From NCBI RefSeq assembly GCF_002211305.1, contig NZ_LOKW01000005.1:186001-250000 (forward strand): a stretch of DNA of 64,000 nucleotides. The letters are read 5' to 3'. Shown here piece after piece: positions 8,649 to 18,123 of this stretch. The notes under the pieces are model-generated. The model made no database searches. It was not told where the DNA came from and saw only the letters and a program-made list of their open reading frames with translations. Every line of letters begins with the position of its first letter. Position 1 is the first letter of the stretch. Origin of the DNA: Rhizobium sp. R634. Lineage in GTDB: Bacteria; Pseudomonadota; Alphaproteobacteria; Rhizobiales; Rhizobiaceae. A program made the translations under genes and the position numbers.

Positions 8649-9680
8649 CTATGCCCGCAAGCTTACAGCTTCTTTTTCATCGAGACGCCCCTTAGCGGCT
8701 TGGCTGCGTGCCCATTCGATTCCGTCTTCGAGCGAGGTTGCCTTGTATGAAAGATCGGTTCCACCGGAGAAGGCATTCATGAACCGCCGGATCTTTCCAT
8801 AACTGTTGTCTAGTACCGCGTGCGGGCGGCCGAGCAATAGCGAGCAGATATGGACGTGCAGGCGATCGGTGACGATTGCGCGGGCACGCGAAATTTGACT
8901 AATTCCGCGTTCGAAGCGGTTGTGCGCCGCTGCGTCTAGCGTTCGCAGGGCCAATTCGCTTGGTTTTAACGCGAGAAAAGCCGACACCGCCCCTAGTTTT
9001 TTGGCAATATCCACTTTCCGTTTCGATTCTGTAATCCAATCTTCCACCGGTATATCGGAGGGAATCTTGCGATCGGAGCCGCCGACTCGTTCCGCATCCT
9101 CTCGCAACATCGCGAGCACAGCAAACTGGGTCGCTCTGTCCGGAAGGCAGCCGATAGCGAAGGCCATGTCAGGGCACAGCCGGACGGTGCAGTCGAAGTG
9201 CTTTTCGGAAAATTCCTTCGATTCTTCGTCTCGCACGAGCAGAACAAAATTCTTGTGACGCCCGATCGCCCGCTTCGACTGCTCGACGCGCTCAGGCGAA
9301 CCGTAGTGGATCGACTGCGGGAACTGGATGATCTGCCGATCTGGGAAACGCTCCATGATCGCTTCGCGGAAATCCTGATGGGCAACCCAGATGTCGCCGA
9401 AATTGCCGCCACCGTGAATGAAAATCGGGCCGGTCGGAACGCGCCGATTCAATTCCTCAGCAGAGAAGTCTCTTATTCTCGAGACGTAGTCCGGACGTTT
9501 GCTGAAACGATGCTTGAGATAAGCCATTTCGCCTAACCAGATCGCCGAGTCGCCGCAATTTCGAATGTCGGGAAAGTCGAGGATCGCAAGTGGTTCATCG
9601 CTTGAGACATAGTCTCTCAGGCAATCGTGGATCATACCGTTGAGTTTTGCTATCAGCTCCGATCTGGATTGGCTGGTCAT
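8649..9680 (-). CDS. Polysaccharide pyruvyl transferase family protein (PssM-like ketal pyruvyltransferase)
   Basis: A 343-residue protein of the pyruvyl transferase superfamily. It shows the N-terminal FPDIRNCGDSAIWLGE segment, a Gly-rich FIHGGGNFGDIW motif, and the C-terminal ARAIVTDRLHVHICSLLLG motif typical of these enzymes. They attach pyruvate from phosphoenolpyruvate as a ketal to terminal hexoses of EPS. Position next to the flippase matches pssM of R. leguminosarum. It is followed after only ten bases by the 7832-8638 gene. Confidence 0.78.
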   Translation of the reverse strand: MTSQSRSELIAKLNGMIHDCLRDYVSSDEPLAILDFPDIRNCGDSAIWLGEMAYLKHRFSKRPDYVSRIRDFSAEELNRRVPTGPIFIHGGGNFGDIWVAHQDFREAIMERFPDRQIIQFPQSIHYGSPERVEQSKRAIGRHKNFVLLVRDEESKEFSEKHFDCTVRLCPDMAFAIGCLPDRATQFAVLAMLREDAERVGGSDRKIPSDIPVEDWITESKRKVDIAKKLGAVSAFLALKPSELALRTLDAAAHNRFERGISQISRARAIVTDRLHVHICSLLLGRPHAVLDNSYGKIRRFMNAFSGGTDLSYKATSLEDGIEWARSQAAKGRLDEKEAVSLRA

Positions 9681-9710
9681 TCTGCCTCTCTTGTTGATGT
9701 TCGTTAACTA

Positions 9711-11213
9711 TTAGGCTGACTTTGGGATGGCGATACGCCTGGCTTTTGACAGCGTTTTGACAACAATCCGCTGGACTTCGGTCTCAGGACCGTTCGGTCT
9801 CTTCATTGCGACCCAGAGGACCAAGCTCGATCCGACATAGATGATGCCTCCGGTAATAACCAGAATAGCAAGATGAAGGGCCAAAGCCGGTTTGTCGGTC
9901 GGGATGCTTAGGATTTGCGACAACCCCCAGACGCCGGCAGCCATCAAAGCGACACTAACAAGCGCGCGGAAATTGGCCGCGAGCTGCTGGAAAAAAGGTA
10001 GCCCGATCAAGCGTTTGATCAAAATCATGTTGACAACAGTGGAGATCAGTCCAGTCAGCACCCGAGCGTAGATCACGCCTGGAAGCCCGGCAAGCAAGAG
10101 ACCGACAATGATAATGGGTACCCGAGTGATCAGCATCTGAGAATCGCGGATAAACAGCAATTTAGTCTGGCCCTTTGCCATTCCTAGTGCCTGAACAAGC
10201 GAACCAAGAGTCTGCAAGGCGAAGACTGAAGCTAGCGACTGCACAATGAAAATCGCGGGAACCCATTTCTCTCCTAGGGCTAGCCTCATCAGAGGGTCGG
10301 CCACCACCGCCATGCCAATTCCCGCCGGTAGCGCCACTGCAGCCAAAAGCGCCTGCGCGCGTTGGTAGGCTGCGGTAAGGCGAACGGGATCATGGCGCAC
10401 TCTAGAAAAGCCGGGATAAATTGTTTGGTTCAGCGGCGCGGTAGCTTCACGGGTTGGGAGTGTCGAAAGCGTATTGCCAACGGTATAGTGACCGAGTTCC
10501 GTGGCACCCAGCCACTTGCCAATCAGCAGATATTCGACGCGCCAGTTTAATGTGTTGACGATCTGTCCTGCCGTCAGCCAGAGCGAGAAGGAAAACAATT
10601 CTCGCGCATGCCGAAAGGTTATTCGTGGCCAGAACGGCAAGACGGTATAGGATACGATGATGTTGGTCACCTGGTAGGCGAGCGTACCGATAACAAGAGC
10701 CCAGTAACTCTGATAGACGGCGGCAATTGCTACGGTTACGATGAACCCAACCAGCTTTTGCGAGACGTTGAGCACGAATTCTTGCCAAAATATGAGATCG
10801 CGCTGGAGCATGACGCGACGCGGGTTTGCCAGACCACTCATGAACAGGCTGAAGCTCAGAGCAAACATGACACCGACCAGCCGAGGTTCGCTGTAAAACT
10901 CGGCGATTGGATAGGCACCTGCAGCAAACACCAGACCGAGTAAGGCACTTCGGGTCACGCTCAATGTCCAAACCGCACTGAAATGAACCTCGCTGGGCGA
11001 TTCGTGTCGGATTAGGGCCTGGCCAAGAGAAAGATCTGTAACAGAACTCAAGATAACTTGAATTGTCGTTGCGATCGCGACGAGACCAAAATCTGAAGGC
11101 GCCAGATACCATGCTAAGACAAAGGTGCTCAGCGCCGAAAGTCCGTTAACGATGGCGCGCGAAAAGCTAAGCCATACGCTGCCCTTTATAAGCCTGTCAG
11201 TGACACTCTTCAT
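9711..11213 (-). CDS. pssL: Wzx-type polysaccharide flippase (PssL-like)
   Basis: A 500-residue integral membrane protein of the MOP superfamily, with about twelve hydrophobic helices spread along its length and an N-terminal amphipathic start (KSVTDRLIKGSVWLSFSRA). It should flip lipid-linked EPS units across the inner membrane. The start is taken as ATG at 11213, preceded by CGGAG; the frame remains open to 11264 without a better ribosome site. It is the only flippase in the cluster. The matching Wzy/Wzz-type genes (pssT, pssP) are not in the window. Confidence 0.8.
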   Translation of the reverse strand: MKSVTDRLIKGSVWLSFSRAIVNGLSALSTFVLAWYLAPSDFGLVAIATTIQVILSSVTDLSLGQALIRHESPSEVHFSAVWTLSVTRSALLGLVFAAGAYPIAEFYSEPRLVGVMFALSFSLFMSGLANPRRVMLQRDLIFWQEFVLNVSQKLVGFIVTVAIAAVYQSYWALVIGTLAYQVTNIIVSYTVLPFWPRITFRHARELFSFSLWLTAGQIVNTLNWRVEYLLIGKWLGATELGHYTVGNTLSTLPTREATAPLNQTIYPGFSRVRHDPVRLTAAYQRAQALLAAVALPAGIGMAVVADPLMRLALGEKWVPAIFIVQSLASVFALQTLGSLVQALGMAKGQTKLLFIRDSQMLITRVPIIIVGLLLAGLPGVIYARVLTGLISTVVNMILIKRLIGLPFFQQLAANFRALVSVALMAAGVWGLSQILSIPTDKPALALHLAILVITGGIIYVGSSLVLWVAMKRPNGPETEVQRIVVKTLSKARRIAIPKSA

Positions 11214-11374
11214 AGTCAATCGGCTCCGCATATCGGTGAGTGTGACCATTCGAGCGGGAAGCATGCCCAGTCAATCTTGCGATGCTCGCAACAGGAGCGG
11301 CAGATCGTAAGGGTGATTGAAATGATCATGCTTAGTCTCGTTTCGAATCGAGCTTGTGGGTGAGGGCACTTGTC

Positions 11375-12271
11375 TCACATGTCAAAGGCGCCCCTCGCGT
11401 AATCGTTGCGAAAAAGTTGAAGCTTTTCGAAGGCCTGCTCGGCCCTTTGCATGCAGATTGCATCGCTGCTTAAAACAGGCTGCAGCTTTGCAATTCTCTT
11501 CAGCTGTTTGATGGCGCTGGTTCTTACAAATGGGTCGACAATCCATCCAGCACGACGCGTCACCCGACGGGCGAGGTGGTTGGGAGATATTTTGGTTAAT
11601 TTTACCCATTCCATCGTGGTGGAGGGGCCAATCTTATCCGGCTCGTATACGACATTCATGGAACGGCACCAGTCCATCCACTTGAAACGGTGCGCAGGTC
11701 CGGTTGGAACAACCGGTATCCACGGAACCCGCAACGTATCCGCGACGATTGCGCCATGCATTGCTTCAGTAACCAGAACCTCGGTTGCTCGCAACTCCTC
11801 AAGTATGTGATCGACGTCGGCAGTGGGATCGATGATGTTGATGCCAGCCCCGTCAGCAATCTCCTTCCAGGACCCATAAAGCACCGACTCCCAGTGAGGC
11901 ATGAATGAGACAGGATGCTTTTTCGGGCGGGGTTCTAGTAGCTCGGATCTCGCCCGCAGTAATATGGCGGCATCGGTTATCGCCAGTTTAGGATCGATAC
12001 CCAATACTTCCGCCGTCTGCGGTCCACGCACGAAATAGAAGCTCCAGGTCTTGTCGACTGTCGGTTTGGGCGCATAACCACCATAGCCCGAACCCAGAAC
12101 TATTTTATGAGAGGCTGTTGGGAAGGTATCCTGAATGATCGAGCCGATAGGCAGAACAACCGTTGATTGATCTTCATCGAATTTTACTTCTGACATGATC
12201 CGCGGCCAAAGCCACGCGTTCAACTCATCTCCAAAATTCGAAACCGACGCTTTGAAATAATACAAGAACAT
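11375..12271 (-). CDS. Polysaccharide pyruvyl transferase family protein (PssK/ExoV-like)
   Basis: A 298-residue protein starting FLYYFKASVSNFGDELNAW, the ExoV-type opening. It has KIVLGSGYGGYAP and a conserved VLVTEAMHGAIVADTLRVPW block near residues 170-190. It is a second predicted ketal pyruvyltransferase in the cluster and is clearly different from the 8649-9680 protein, so the EPS may carry pyruvate on two sugars. Position beyond the flippase matches pssK. GAGGATAA precedes the ATG. Confidence 0.78.
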   Translation of the reverse strand: MFLYYFKASVSNFGDELNAWLWPRIMSEVKFDEDQSTVVLPIGSIIQDTFPTASHKIVLGSGYGGYAPKPTVDKTWSFYFVRGPQTAEVLGIDPKLAITDAAILLRARSELLEPRPKKHPVSFMPHWESVLYGSWKEIADGAGINIIDPTADVDHILEELRATEVLVTEAMHGAIVADTLRVPWIPVVPTGPAHRFKWMDWCRSMNVVYEPDKIGPSTTMEWVKLTKISPNHLARRVTRRAGWIVDPFVRTSAIKQLKRIAKLQPVLSSDAICMQRAEQAFEKLQLFRNDYARGAFDM

Positions 12272-12277
12272 TTGCGG

Positions 12278-13207
12278 TTATCCTCTATTCAATCGCCAAG
12301 CCAAGCTCATTCTGACCATGAAAATTAACGAGGACGGTCGCTTGATGACGTATGACAGAAATCCAATCTTATCTCCTTGCCTCCGAAGCGTTCGAAGCTG
12401 CCTCCAATGGAAATATTCCAGCATTCCTCGGCGGCCCGCCTTAAGGTGTTTCCGATCTTCAGTTGTTAACCTTCGATCTGTAGACAGTACTTCACCGCAT
12501 ATCGAAGCGAGTGTTGTAAAAATATGTTCGCCAGCATTGCTTATAGATTCTGCTCTCTTTCTGTAGACGTAGAGGCAGTCGCCAAGAATATAATATTTTG
12601 CGTCGCTTAGAATGCAGCTCATATAGAACAGCATATCTTCCCCTATGCGATAGCGCTCATCATAGCAGATGGAATGTTCTTTGATAAACTTTGCGCGAAA
12701 CAGGGGTTTCAAAATGCCCATTCCGTATTTCTGCGGCCCGGTCCAAACATTTCGAAAGAAGAACGAACGATCGACCCTAAGGATTGCGCCAGACGCGACT
12801 TGAGGAAATGCCGCAGCAATATGCTTATCATCACCAAAATGCCGAACACTAAGATTGTCGGTGACGACATCAGCATTTTGCGTCTCCGCAAAAGAGACGA
12901 GACGCTCTAGCCTATCAGGAAGGAAGAGATCGTCAGCATCAAGTAAGGTGACCCAAGTTCCCGTCAATTTTGTCCAGGCGACGTTGCGCGCTGCAGCAGG
13001 GCCGGCGTTCGTCTTCAGAAAGATGGGCACCACTCGACTGTCTTCGTTCGCTTTTGAAGAGATGATGCTACGCGAGCCATCCGTTGAAGCGTCGTCAACG
13101 ACAATCACTTCCAGATCGGCAATGGTTTGCTTCAAAACGGAGTCGATCGCCTCCCCTATGAAATCCTCTGCGTTGAAACATGGGATGATAACCGATACTT
13201 TAGTCAT
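12278..13207 (-). CDS. GT2-family glycosyltransferase (PssJ-like position)
   Basis: A 309-residue GT2 enzyme with KVSVIIPCFNAEDFI, LEVIVVDDASTDGS, NAGPAAARN and the DxD motif VTLLDADDLFLPDRL. RIGEDMLF supplies the likely catalytic-base region. It lies six bases upstream of the pyruvyltransferase gene, in one transcript. The sequence is distinctly AT-rich compared with the acyltransferase just upstream, so the compositional break falls near 13210. In R. leguminosarum the gene here (pssJ) encodes a galactosyltransferase; that assignment is by position only. Confidence 0.75.
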   Translation of the reverse strand: MTKVSVIIPCFNAEDFIGEAIDSVLKQTIADLEVIVVDDASTDGSRSIISSKANEDSRVVPIFLKTNAGPAAARNVAWTKLTGTWVTLLDADDLFLPDRLERLVSFAETQNADVVTDNLSVRHFGDDKHIAAAFPQVASGAILRVDRSFFFRNVWTGPQKYGMGILKPLFRAKFIKEHSICYDERYRIGEDMLFYMSCILSDAKYYILGDCLYVYRKRAESISNAGEHIFTTLASICGEVLSTDRRLTTEDRKHLKAGRRGMLEYFHWRQLRTLRRQGDKIGFLSYVIKRPSSLIFMVRMSLAWRLNRG

Positions 13208-13264
13208 TCTTGCCCCGTCGACTCTTGTCGCTGCAGTGCTGTGAAGGCTTTCTTGTGCCGCTGA

Positions 13265-13798
13265 TCACGACGCCGATCGCGTTACGGGTGAAGCTTCCTC
13301 CGAAGCGCCGGCGAGATTGCGCAGCGTTTCCGGTGTGTAGCCGCTGGCCTCTTTCATCCGTCCGTAGCGCGCTATAATTTCAATGTCGCTGCGGATTATC
13401 TTTGCCGGGTTGCCGGCCACGAGCGAGCGCGGCGGCACGCTCTTGGTCACCACCGAGCCGGAGCCGATGACGCATTCATCGCCGATCTCGACGCCGGGCA
13501 GGATGATGCTGCGGGCGCCGATGAAGCAGCGTTTGCCGATCCTCGTATGAAGATAGAGCCCGCGCGTGAGGTCGTGGGTCAGGATGGCGGCTTCGAAGGC
13601 GACATAGGTTTCGGCGCCGATATGCAATCCCTTCGGATTGGTCTTGTCGAAGCGCACGCTGAGCGAAAAGCTGGCGGTCGGATCGATGTCCATGCCCCAG
13701 AATTTCGTATAATAGAGCCACTTGGCCTTAACGATCCCGTTCCGCAGCGGCCGAAATACGTTCAGTCCCCACTTCGGCTTCTTTCCTGTCTGCACCAT
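13265..13798 (-). CDS. Left-handed beta-helix (hexapeptide repeat) acyltransferase
   Basis: A 177-residue O-acetyltransferase of the LbH superfamily. Hexapeptide-repeat sequence runs through RIGKRCFIGARSIILPGVEI and GDECVIGSGSVVTKSVPP, ending in the usual VAGNPAKII. It probably uses acetyl-CoA to acetylate an EPS sugar in the cytoplasm. The start ATG at 13798 shares one base with the stop of the upstream GT4 gene (TGATG), indicating translational coupling. A longer frame reading back into that gene is rejected. Confidence 0.8.
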   Translation of the reverse strand: MVQTGKKPKWGLNVFRPLRNGIVKAKWLYYTKFWGMDIDPTASFSLSVRFDKTNPKGLHIGAETYVAFEAAILTHDLTRGLYLHTRIGKRCFIGARSIILPGVEIGDECVIGSGSVVTKSVPPRSLVAGNPAKIIRSDIEIIARYGRMKEASGYTPETLRNLAGASEEASPVTRSAS

Positions 13799-14949
13799 CA
13801 AGTCTGACCCCGGCTGGCAAATTCGTCTAGAACGGAACTGTAATAGTCCTCTAGCATCCCCGTTTGACGACGTATGTCGAAGCGCTCGGCCACCAGAAGC
13901 GGTGCCCGCGCACTGAAGGCTGTCCACAGGGCCTGGTCGTTGAGCAGCCTTCCGACCGCTTCCGCCATGCCCGCGACATCCCGCTCCTCCACGAGATAAC
14001 CAGTTTTCCCCTCTTCGATCGCTTCGCCCACACCTCCCGAGCGAAATGCGACAACCGGAGTACCGACGGCTTCGGCTTCCAGATTGGCGAGGCCGAATGC
14101 TTCTGCATGACCGTTATCGAGGGTCACACTGCCATGAAGATAGAGTTCCGCACTGGCGAGCAGATCCCTTATCTCAGTCTGAGACAGATTTTCATGGATC
14201 GTGACGCTTGGCAAGGAACGACGCGCCAAGGCTTCGATTTCCTCCTTCAATGGTCCTTGTCCGACCATGACGAATTCAACCGGGGTGCCGGCGGCCGCCA
14301 CGCGTGAAAGCGCGTCGATCATGAAGCGGTGGCCCTTATAGTCGACGAAACGGGCAATGGAAACCACCAGTCCCTTTTTTCGTGGACGCGGCTCCATTTT
14401 GAAGAGATCGAGATCGATGCCGATGTGGTGGCGATAGACACGGTCGGGGCGGAATCCAAGCGCCAGCAGCCGGTCGCGGATGAAATCGGAAACGGCAATG
14501 TTCCAGCTGTTCCAGCCGGCCATCTCCCGGCGTCCCTTGGCGAAGAAGCGCACCTGGTTGAAGCCGCCCGGCTTCTTCGGATCGCCGCCATAGGTGGCGT
14601 CGAAGCCGTGGAAGGTCGTGACCAGCGGCTTGCCGGCGGCTTTCGCGAGGGGGCCGATGACATAGCCGTTCTTGCCGAAATGGGCGTGGACGAGATCCGC
14701 CTTGCCGATCGCCGGAAAAAGAAAAGGCAGGCCGATCTGCGGGATTTTCAGAAGCAGCTCGCCGGCCCGCGCCACGGGCGAGCGACGGATGTCATGAACC
14801 GGAACAGTGGATTTTTTGGTGTGGGCGGAAGAGATGCGCGAACCGGCAAGAATTTCAGCTTCGAACGAACGAAATGCTACCGCCTGGTTGAGAACAAATG
14901 CCTGGCTGGCAGGCAAAAATTTTTCCACGTAAATAACGGCTTTTCTCAT
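13798..14949 (-). CDS. GT4-family glycosyltransferase
   Basis: A 383-residue GT-B fold retaining transferase with a donor-binding C-terminal domain. VSIARFVDYKGHRFMIDAL marks its beginning near residue 197, and the EX7E pair is E283/E291 in HAEAFGLANLEAEAVGTP. The N-terminal half has LVHAHFGKNGYVIGPLAK. It is the only GT4 enzyme in the EPS series, expected at the cytoplasmic face of the membrane. It is one-base coupled to the acyltransferase downstream and follows pssW by 31 bases. Confidence 0.82.
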   Translation of the reverse strand: MRKAVIYVEKFLPASQAFVLNQAVAFRSFEAEILAGSRISSAHTKKSTVPVHDIRRSPVARAGELLLKIPQIGLPFLFPAIGKADLVHAHFGKNGYVIGPLAKAAGKPLVTTFHGFDATYGGDPKKPGGFNQVRFFAKGRREMAGWNSWNIAVSDFIRDRLLALGFRPDRVYRHHIGIDLDLFKMEPRPRKKGLVVSIARFVDYKGHRFMIDALSRVAAAGTPVEFVMVGQGPLKEEIEALARRSLPSVTIHENLSQTEIRDLLASAELYLHGSVTLDNGHAEAFGLANLEAEAVGTPVVAFRSGGVGEAIEEGKTGYLVEERDVAGMAEAVGRLLNDQALWTAFSARAPLLVAERFDIRRQTGMLEDYYSSVLDEFASRGQT

Positions 14950-14980
14950 GAATCTATTCGCGTCTCCGCTGTCTTGGCGA

Positions 14981-16054
14981 TCACATTGCCTCTATTGCCC
15001 GCTTGATGCCATCAACCGAACTTCTCGGATCGTTGTTTTCGTCGTAAAGATTAACGCGCTTCGCGCATGCCGCGCCGGGATTGGTGTCCTTCTCGTCAAG
15101 CTCGCCATATTTCTCCGACATGCCCCAAACGGTGGCACCTTTCAAGTCACCACGCTCGGCAGCGACGGTGATGACGTTGCCGAAGATCTCGGCATAGGAG
15201 GCCGGCGTGAAGCCTTTGTCGCGCTGGAGGAAGTGGCAGGAGGCATCGAGTTCGGTGATGAAAACGCCGACGCCCATATCCTTCAGCGCCGCGCAGAAGC
15301 GGCCCATTCCCTCCGGATCGATCCTATCGAGACCGGGGCGGAAATGCGATTGCAGGCCGACGGCGCCGATCGGCGTTTTCCTGGCGACGAGATCCTCGAC
15401 GATTTTCAGGATGCGCGTGCGCTTCTGCTCGAACACGTCGGATTTTTTCTCCAGATGCGTTTCGTTGAGAACGAGCATCGCGCCGGGATTGGCCTCGTGC
15501 GCCATGTCGAAACTCATGCGGATATAGTCGTCGCCAAGAAGGCGTCGGAAAACACAATCCCGCAGATCCGGCGCATCATACTCCAACGGCTCGTTCACCA
15601 CGTCCCAAGCATCGATCGACCTCTTATAGCGAGTGACAACCTGTTTTATATGACGGTTCATTGCCGTCCGAATGGTCTGCGCATCCGTGATGGCGGACAC
15701 CCAATCCGGGACGCGATACCAGATTAGCGTGTGGCCATAAACCTTCATATTATTTTTGCGTGCAAACGCGACGATCCGGTCGGCGGGGCCGAAGGAAAAG
15801 ACGCCGGGCCTCTTTTCCGTCGCGTTCCACTTCAACTCGTTTCGCGGCGTGATCGAATTGACGCTGTCGATGTAGAGCTGCGAAGCGACGGGGTCGTTGA
15901 TATCCCCGGCGTCGATGGCCGAGCCGAATCGGAACGATTTCCTGTCGGCAAGGGCGCGCAGCCCGGCAGACGGCGCCACTTGCGCCAGCGCGTCACCGGC
16001 GCGGACATATAACAGGGCGAGCGGAACGGAGGCGAGGAAACGTCTTCTATTCAT
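14981..16054 (-). CDS. pssW: Exported GH10-family glycanase (PssW-like)
   Basis: A 357-residue glycoside hydrolase of family 10. It has a Tat-like N-terminus (NRRRFLASVPLALL), the GHTLIWYRVPDW segment, acid/base E155 in DAWDVVNEPL, and nucleophile E268 in VFITELDAS. GH10 enzymes cut beta-1,4 linkages; in this EPS cluster the substrate is probably nascent EPS rather than xylan, trimming or clearing chains in the periplasm. The start is ATG at 16054; GTG at 16066 is the alternative. It is the promoter-proximal gene of the minus-strand series. Confidence 0.85.
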   Translation of the reverse strand: MNRRRFLASVPLALLYVRAGDALAQVAPSAGLRALADRKSFRFGSAIDAGDINDPVASQLYIDSVNSITPRNELKWNATEKRPGVFSFGPADRIVAFARKNNMKVYGHTLIWYRVPDWVSAITDAQTIRTAMNRHIKQVVTRYKRSIDAWDVVNEPLEYDAPDLRDCVFRRLLGDDYIRMSFDMAHEANPGAMLVLNETHLEKKSDVFEQKRTRILKIVEDLVARKTPIGAVGLQSHFRPGLDRIDPEGMGRFCAALKDMGVGVFITELDASCHFLQRDKGFTPASYAEIFGNVITVAAERGDLKGATVWGMSEKYGELDEKDTNPGAACAKRVNLYDENNDPRSSVDGIKRAIEAM

Positions 16055-16256
16055 TCTTTCTCTCACTGTTCGCTGGTTTCACGTCTGCGGTGGCGCTCGA
16101 GGCCCGGTTCGGCGGCGCCGATCCTTCCACGGTTCGCGCTCAAATCAATAGGGTAATACCACTTCGAATATACTTCCGCTGTGGGGCGGCTCTGGCAGTA
16201 TTCTCTAGACTTTTCAGCATGCTCCAAGATATAAGCCGCTGTGGAGGACGCTCTTG

Positions 16257-16631
16257 ATGGAAGATTGGGTTAGCTATCTGACGAGCTGTTTTCATATGGC
16301 ATTTCAAAATGCCGCTTTTTTTATGGCGACTGCCCGAAACGACCTATCCCATCTCGATGATCGCCTGTTCTCAGCCCTCGTTTTCGGCGTCATCGGCATC
16401 ATTCTCGCCCTGCTTATAGCGCTCGTCAGCGCCTCTTCGCGACTGCGGCAATCGGCGGTCGTCATTCAGTCGCTGAACGACGACCTTGCGCAGGTCACGC
16501 AGGACCTCAATGTCGAACGCGTCTGGCGCCTGACGGGCGGCGACAGCACGGAACGGCCGGATCCCGACAGTTTGACGGAGCTTTATAAGCTCCTCTCCCG
16601 GCATCACAAAGATGCAAGCCGCATGGCCTGA
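16257..16631 (+). CDS. Small single-pass membrane protein, unknown function
   Basis: A 124-residue protein with one clear membrane helix at about residues 40-60 (FGVIGIILALLIALVSA), then a hydrophilic, probably helical tail. Start ATG at 16257 has GGAGG at 16243-16247; a TTG three bases earlier is possible. It is transcribed divergently from pssW across about 200 bases of AT-rich sequence, so it shares a regulatory region with the EPS series. I do not recognise a family. Confidence 0.65.
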   Translation: MEDWVSYLTSCFHMAFQNAAFFMATARNDLSHLDDRLFSALVFGVIGIILALLIALVSASSRLRQSAVVIQSLNDDLAQVTQDLNVERVWRLTGGDSTERPDPDSLTELYKLLSRHHKDASRMA

Positions 16632-16670
16632 CGGCTCCTGACCCGGCTGCGGCTCCAGTTCCTGGTTTTC

Positions 16671-16689
16671 GCATATCGTGGTGATATGC
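16671..16689. terminator. Short hairpin between convergent genes
   Basis: A perfect 7-base inverted repeat (GCATATC / GATATGC) with a 5-base loop sits exactly between two convergent stop codons. There is no T-run after it on either strand, so terminator function is only suggested by position. Confidence 0.35.
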
Positions 16690-16690
16690 G

Positions 16691-17668
16691 CTAACGCGGC
16701 TGTTGCGGGTCTTCCGTCTGTGCGGCCGGATCGGGAGGCTCGGCTGCCGCTTCCGACTGCGCGTCGCCGGTCTTGCCCGAAGGGTCCGGCGAGAGGAGCC
16801 ATCTTCTCTCGGAGAAATAATTCCTCGTTCTTTTCTGGGGAGGCGAGGTCGGATCGAGCGAAAGGGTGAAATTATACCGCCCCTCGTTGAGCACCTCGCG
16901 GCTGAAGTTGATGTTGGCCCCGAAGCCGTCTTCCTTGACGTCCCGCAAATTCTGGATCGCGTTCAGCGTTTCGTGGAAATCGAGCCATTGCGGCTGACGC
17001 AGCATGGTTTCGAAAATCCGCAGAATGCCGGGATCGAGCTGGCCGTGCTGATCGGTCTGAGGATTGATGATCTTCACGCGCATATTGTTGATCGTGCCGG
17101 CGGCGTCGCCGCGGACGATGACGAAGATGGAGCTCGGAAGCTGATCCTTCTCCCGCTTGCCGCTGTGCTCGAAGAAGCATTCATACGTATCGGCGTTGAA
17201 GCTTGCCGCCGCCCACTCGCTGGTCTCAATGCCGGCATCGCGCAGCGCCGCGCACATGGCCGGGCCGGATATCCGCCATGTGCGCAGAAAAGCCGATGCG
17301 GTCTGCGCCATGGGCGTTTCGATGACGTGCAAAGGCAGCTTGAACGTGGCCGGCGGCGCCGCCCGGGGGAGGGCCTTGGGTGGAGGCGGCTTCACCTCCT
17401 GAGGGAAGAGATCGTAGCCGAAGTAACGGCCGGCCTCCCTCAAGTGTTTCATGTCGTTGGAAAGAAGCACCGTTCCCATGATCAGCGAGAGGGAAATCGC
17501 CAGCAACAACCAGAAAACCACGGGAAGCCGCGGTTTTTTCACCGGTTGTTTCGCATATGCGGGCGAGGTATCGGGCAAGCTTGTCTTCTCCGAAACGCGA
17601 GAAGGGTTTCGATCGGGCTGTCTAAATCCAGCAGTATACAGGCATCCGTTAAATATCTTTGGCTTCAT
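16691..17668 (-). CDS. Membrane-anchored protein with periplasmic domain, unknown function
   Basis: A 325-residue protein: about 48 cytoplasmic residues, a single membrane helix at about 49-70 (VVFWLLLAISLSLIMGTVLL), a Pro-rich spacer (KPPPPKALPRAAPPA), a folded domain at about 108-295, and a disordered acidic Pro/Glu tail. I do not recognise the folded domain. The upstream ribosome site is poor, so the start may lie further in. It lies beside the EPS cluster but has its own transcript. Confidence 0.65.
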   Translation of the reverse strand: MKPKIFNGCLYTAGFRQPDRNPSRVSEKTSLPDTSPAYAKQPVKKPRLPVVFWLLLAISLSLIMGTVLLSNDMKHLREAGRYFGYDLFPQEVKPPPPKALPRAAPPATFKLPLHVIETPMAQTASAFLRTWRISGPAMCAALRDAGIETSEWAAASFNADTYECFFEHSGKREKDQLPSSIFVIVRGDAAGTINNMRVKIINPQTDQHGQLDPGILRIFETMLRQPQWLDFHETLNAIQNLRDVKEDGFGANINFSREVLNEGRYNFTLSLDPTSPPQKRTRNYFSERRWLLSPDPSGKTGDAQSEAAAEPPDPAAQTEDPQQPR

Positions 17669-18123
17669 GTCGGCAATTGGGCATCTTTTCCATTCGCCGC
17701 CGGCTCGGGCGCGCTACAGATTTCCTGAAGGACGCTTCGGCACCCTTTCAACCGAGAATCTCCAATGCCGCTATCAACAATTGCAACGACGGATAGAGGA
17801 TAATCGCGCTTCCTAACGACAGCCAGCCGGCCGACAAGACGGTTTGAATTGGTATCCTAGTAGATGGTTTTTGAATATTATTGAAAATCCGGCTGACCGC
17901 TTAAGCTTATCTGCGTCGGAGCGATAGCTTATCCAGTTGATTTTTTGTAATTTATTTTCACAAATACCCAATTCTCGCGCAAAAGGTTTTGTTTGTCCGC
18001 GATAAAACTATAGATTTATTTCGGCTATCCTTTCCGCTTTTTCGGATTTATCGGTTTTCATCAAATTTTCGACGTATTTTTCGATAGGGTCCGGTGCAAT
18101 CGCAGAGCAGAAAGGAGACGCAC
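17669..18123. other. Intergenic region, AT-rich promoter-like half
   Basis: About 455 bases without a convincing gene, between divergent genes. The part from about 17850 to 18090 is strongly AT-rich with several T-runs and should contain the methyltransferase promoter. I could not settle on one -35/-10 pair. Confidence 0.5.
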
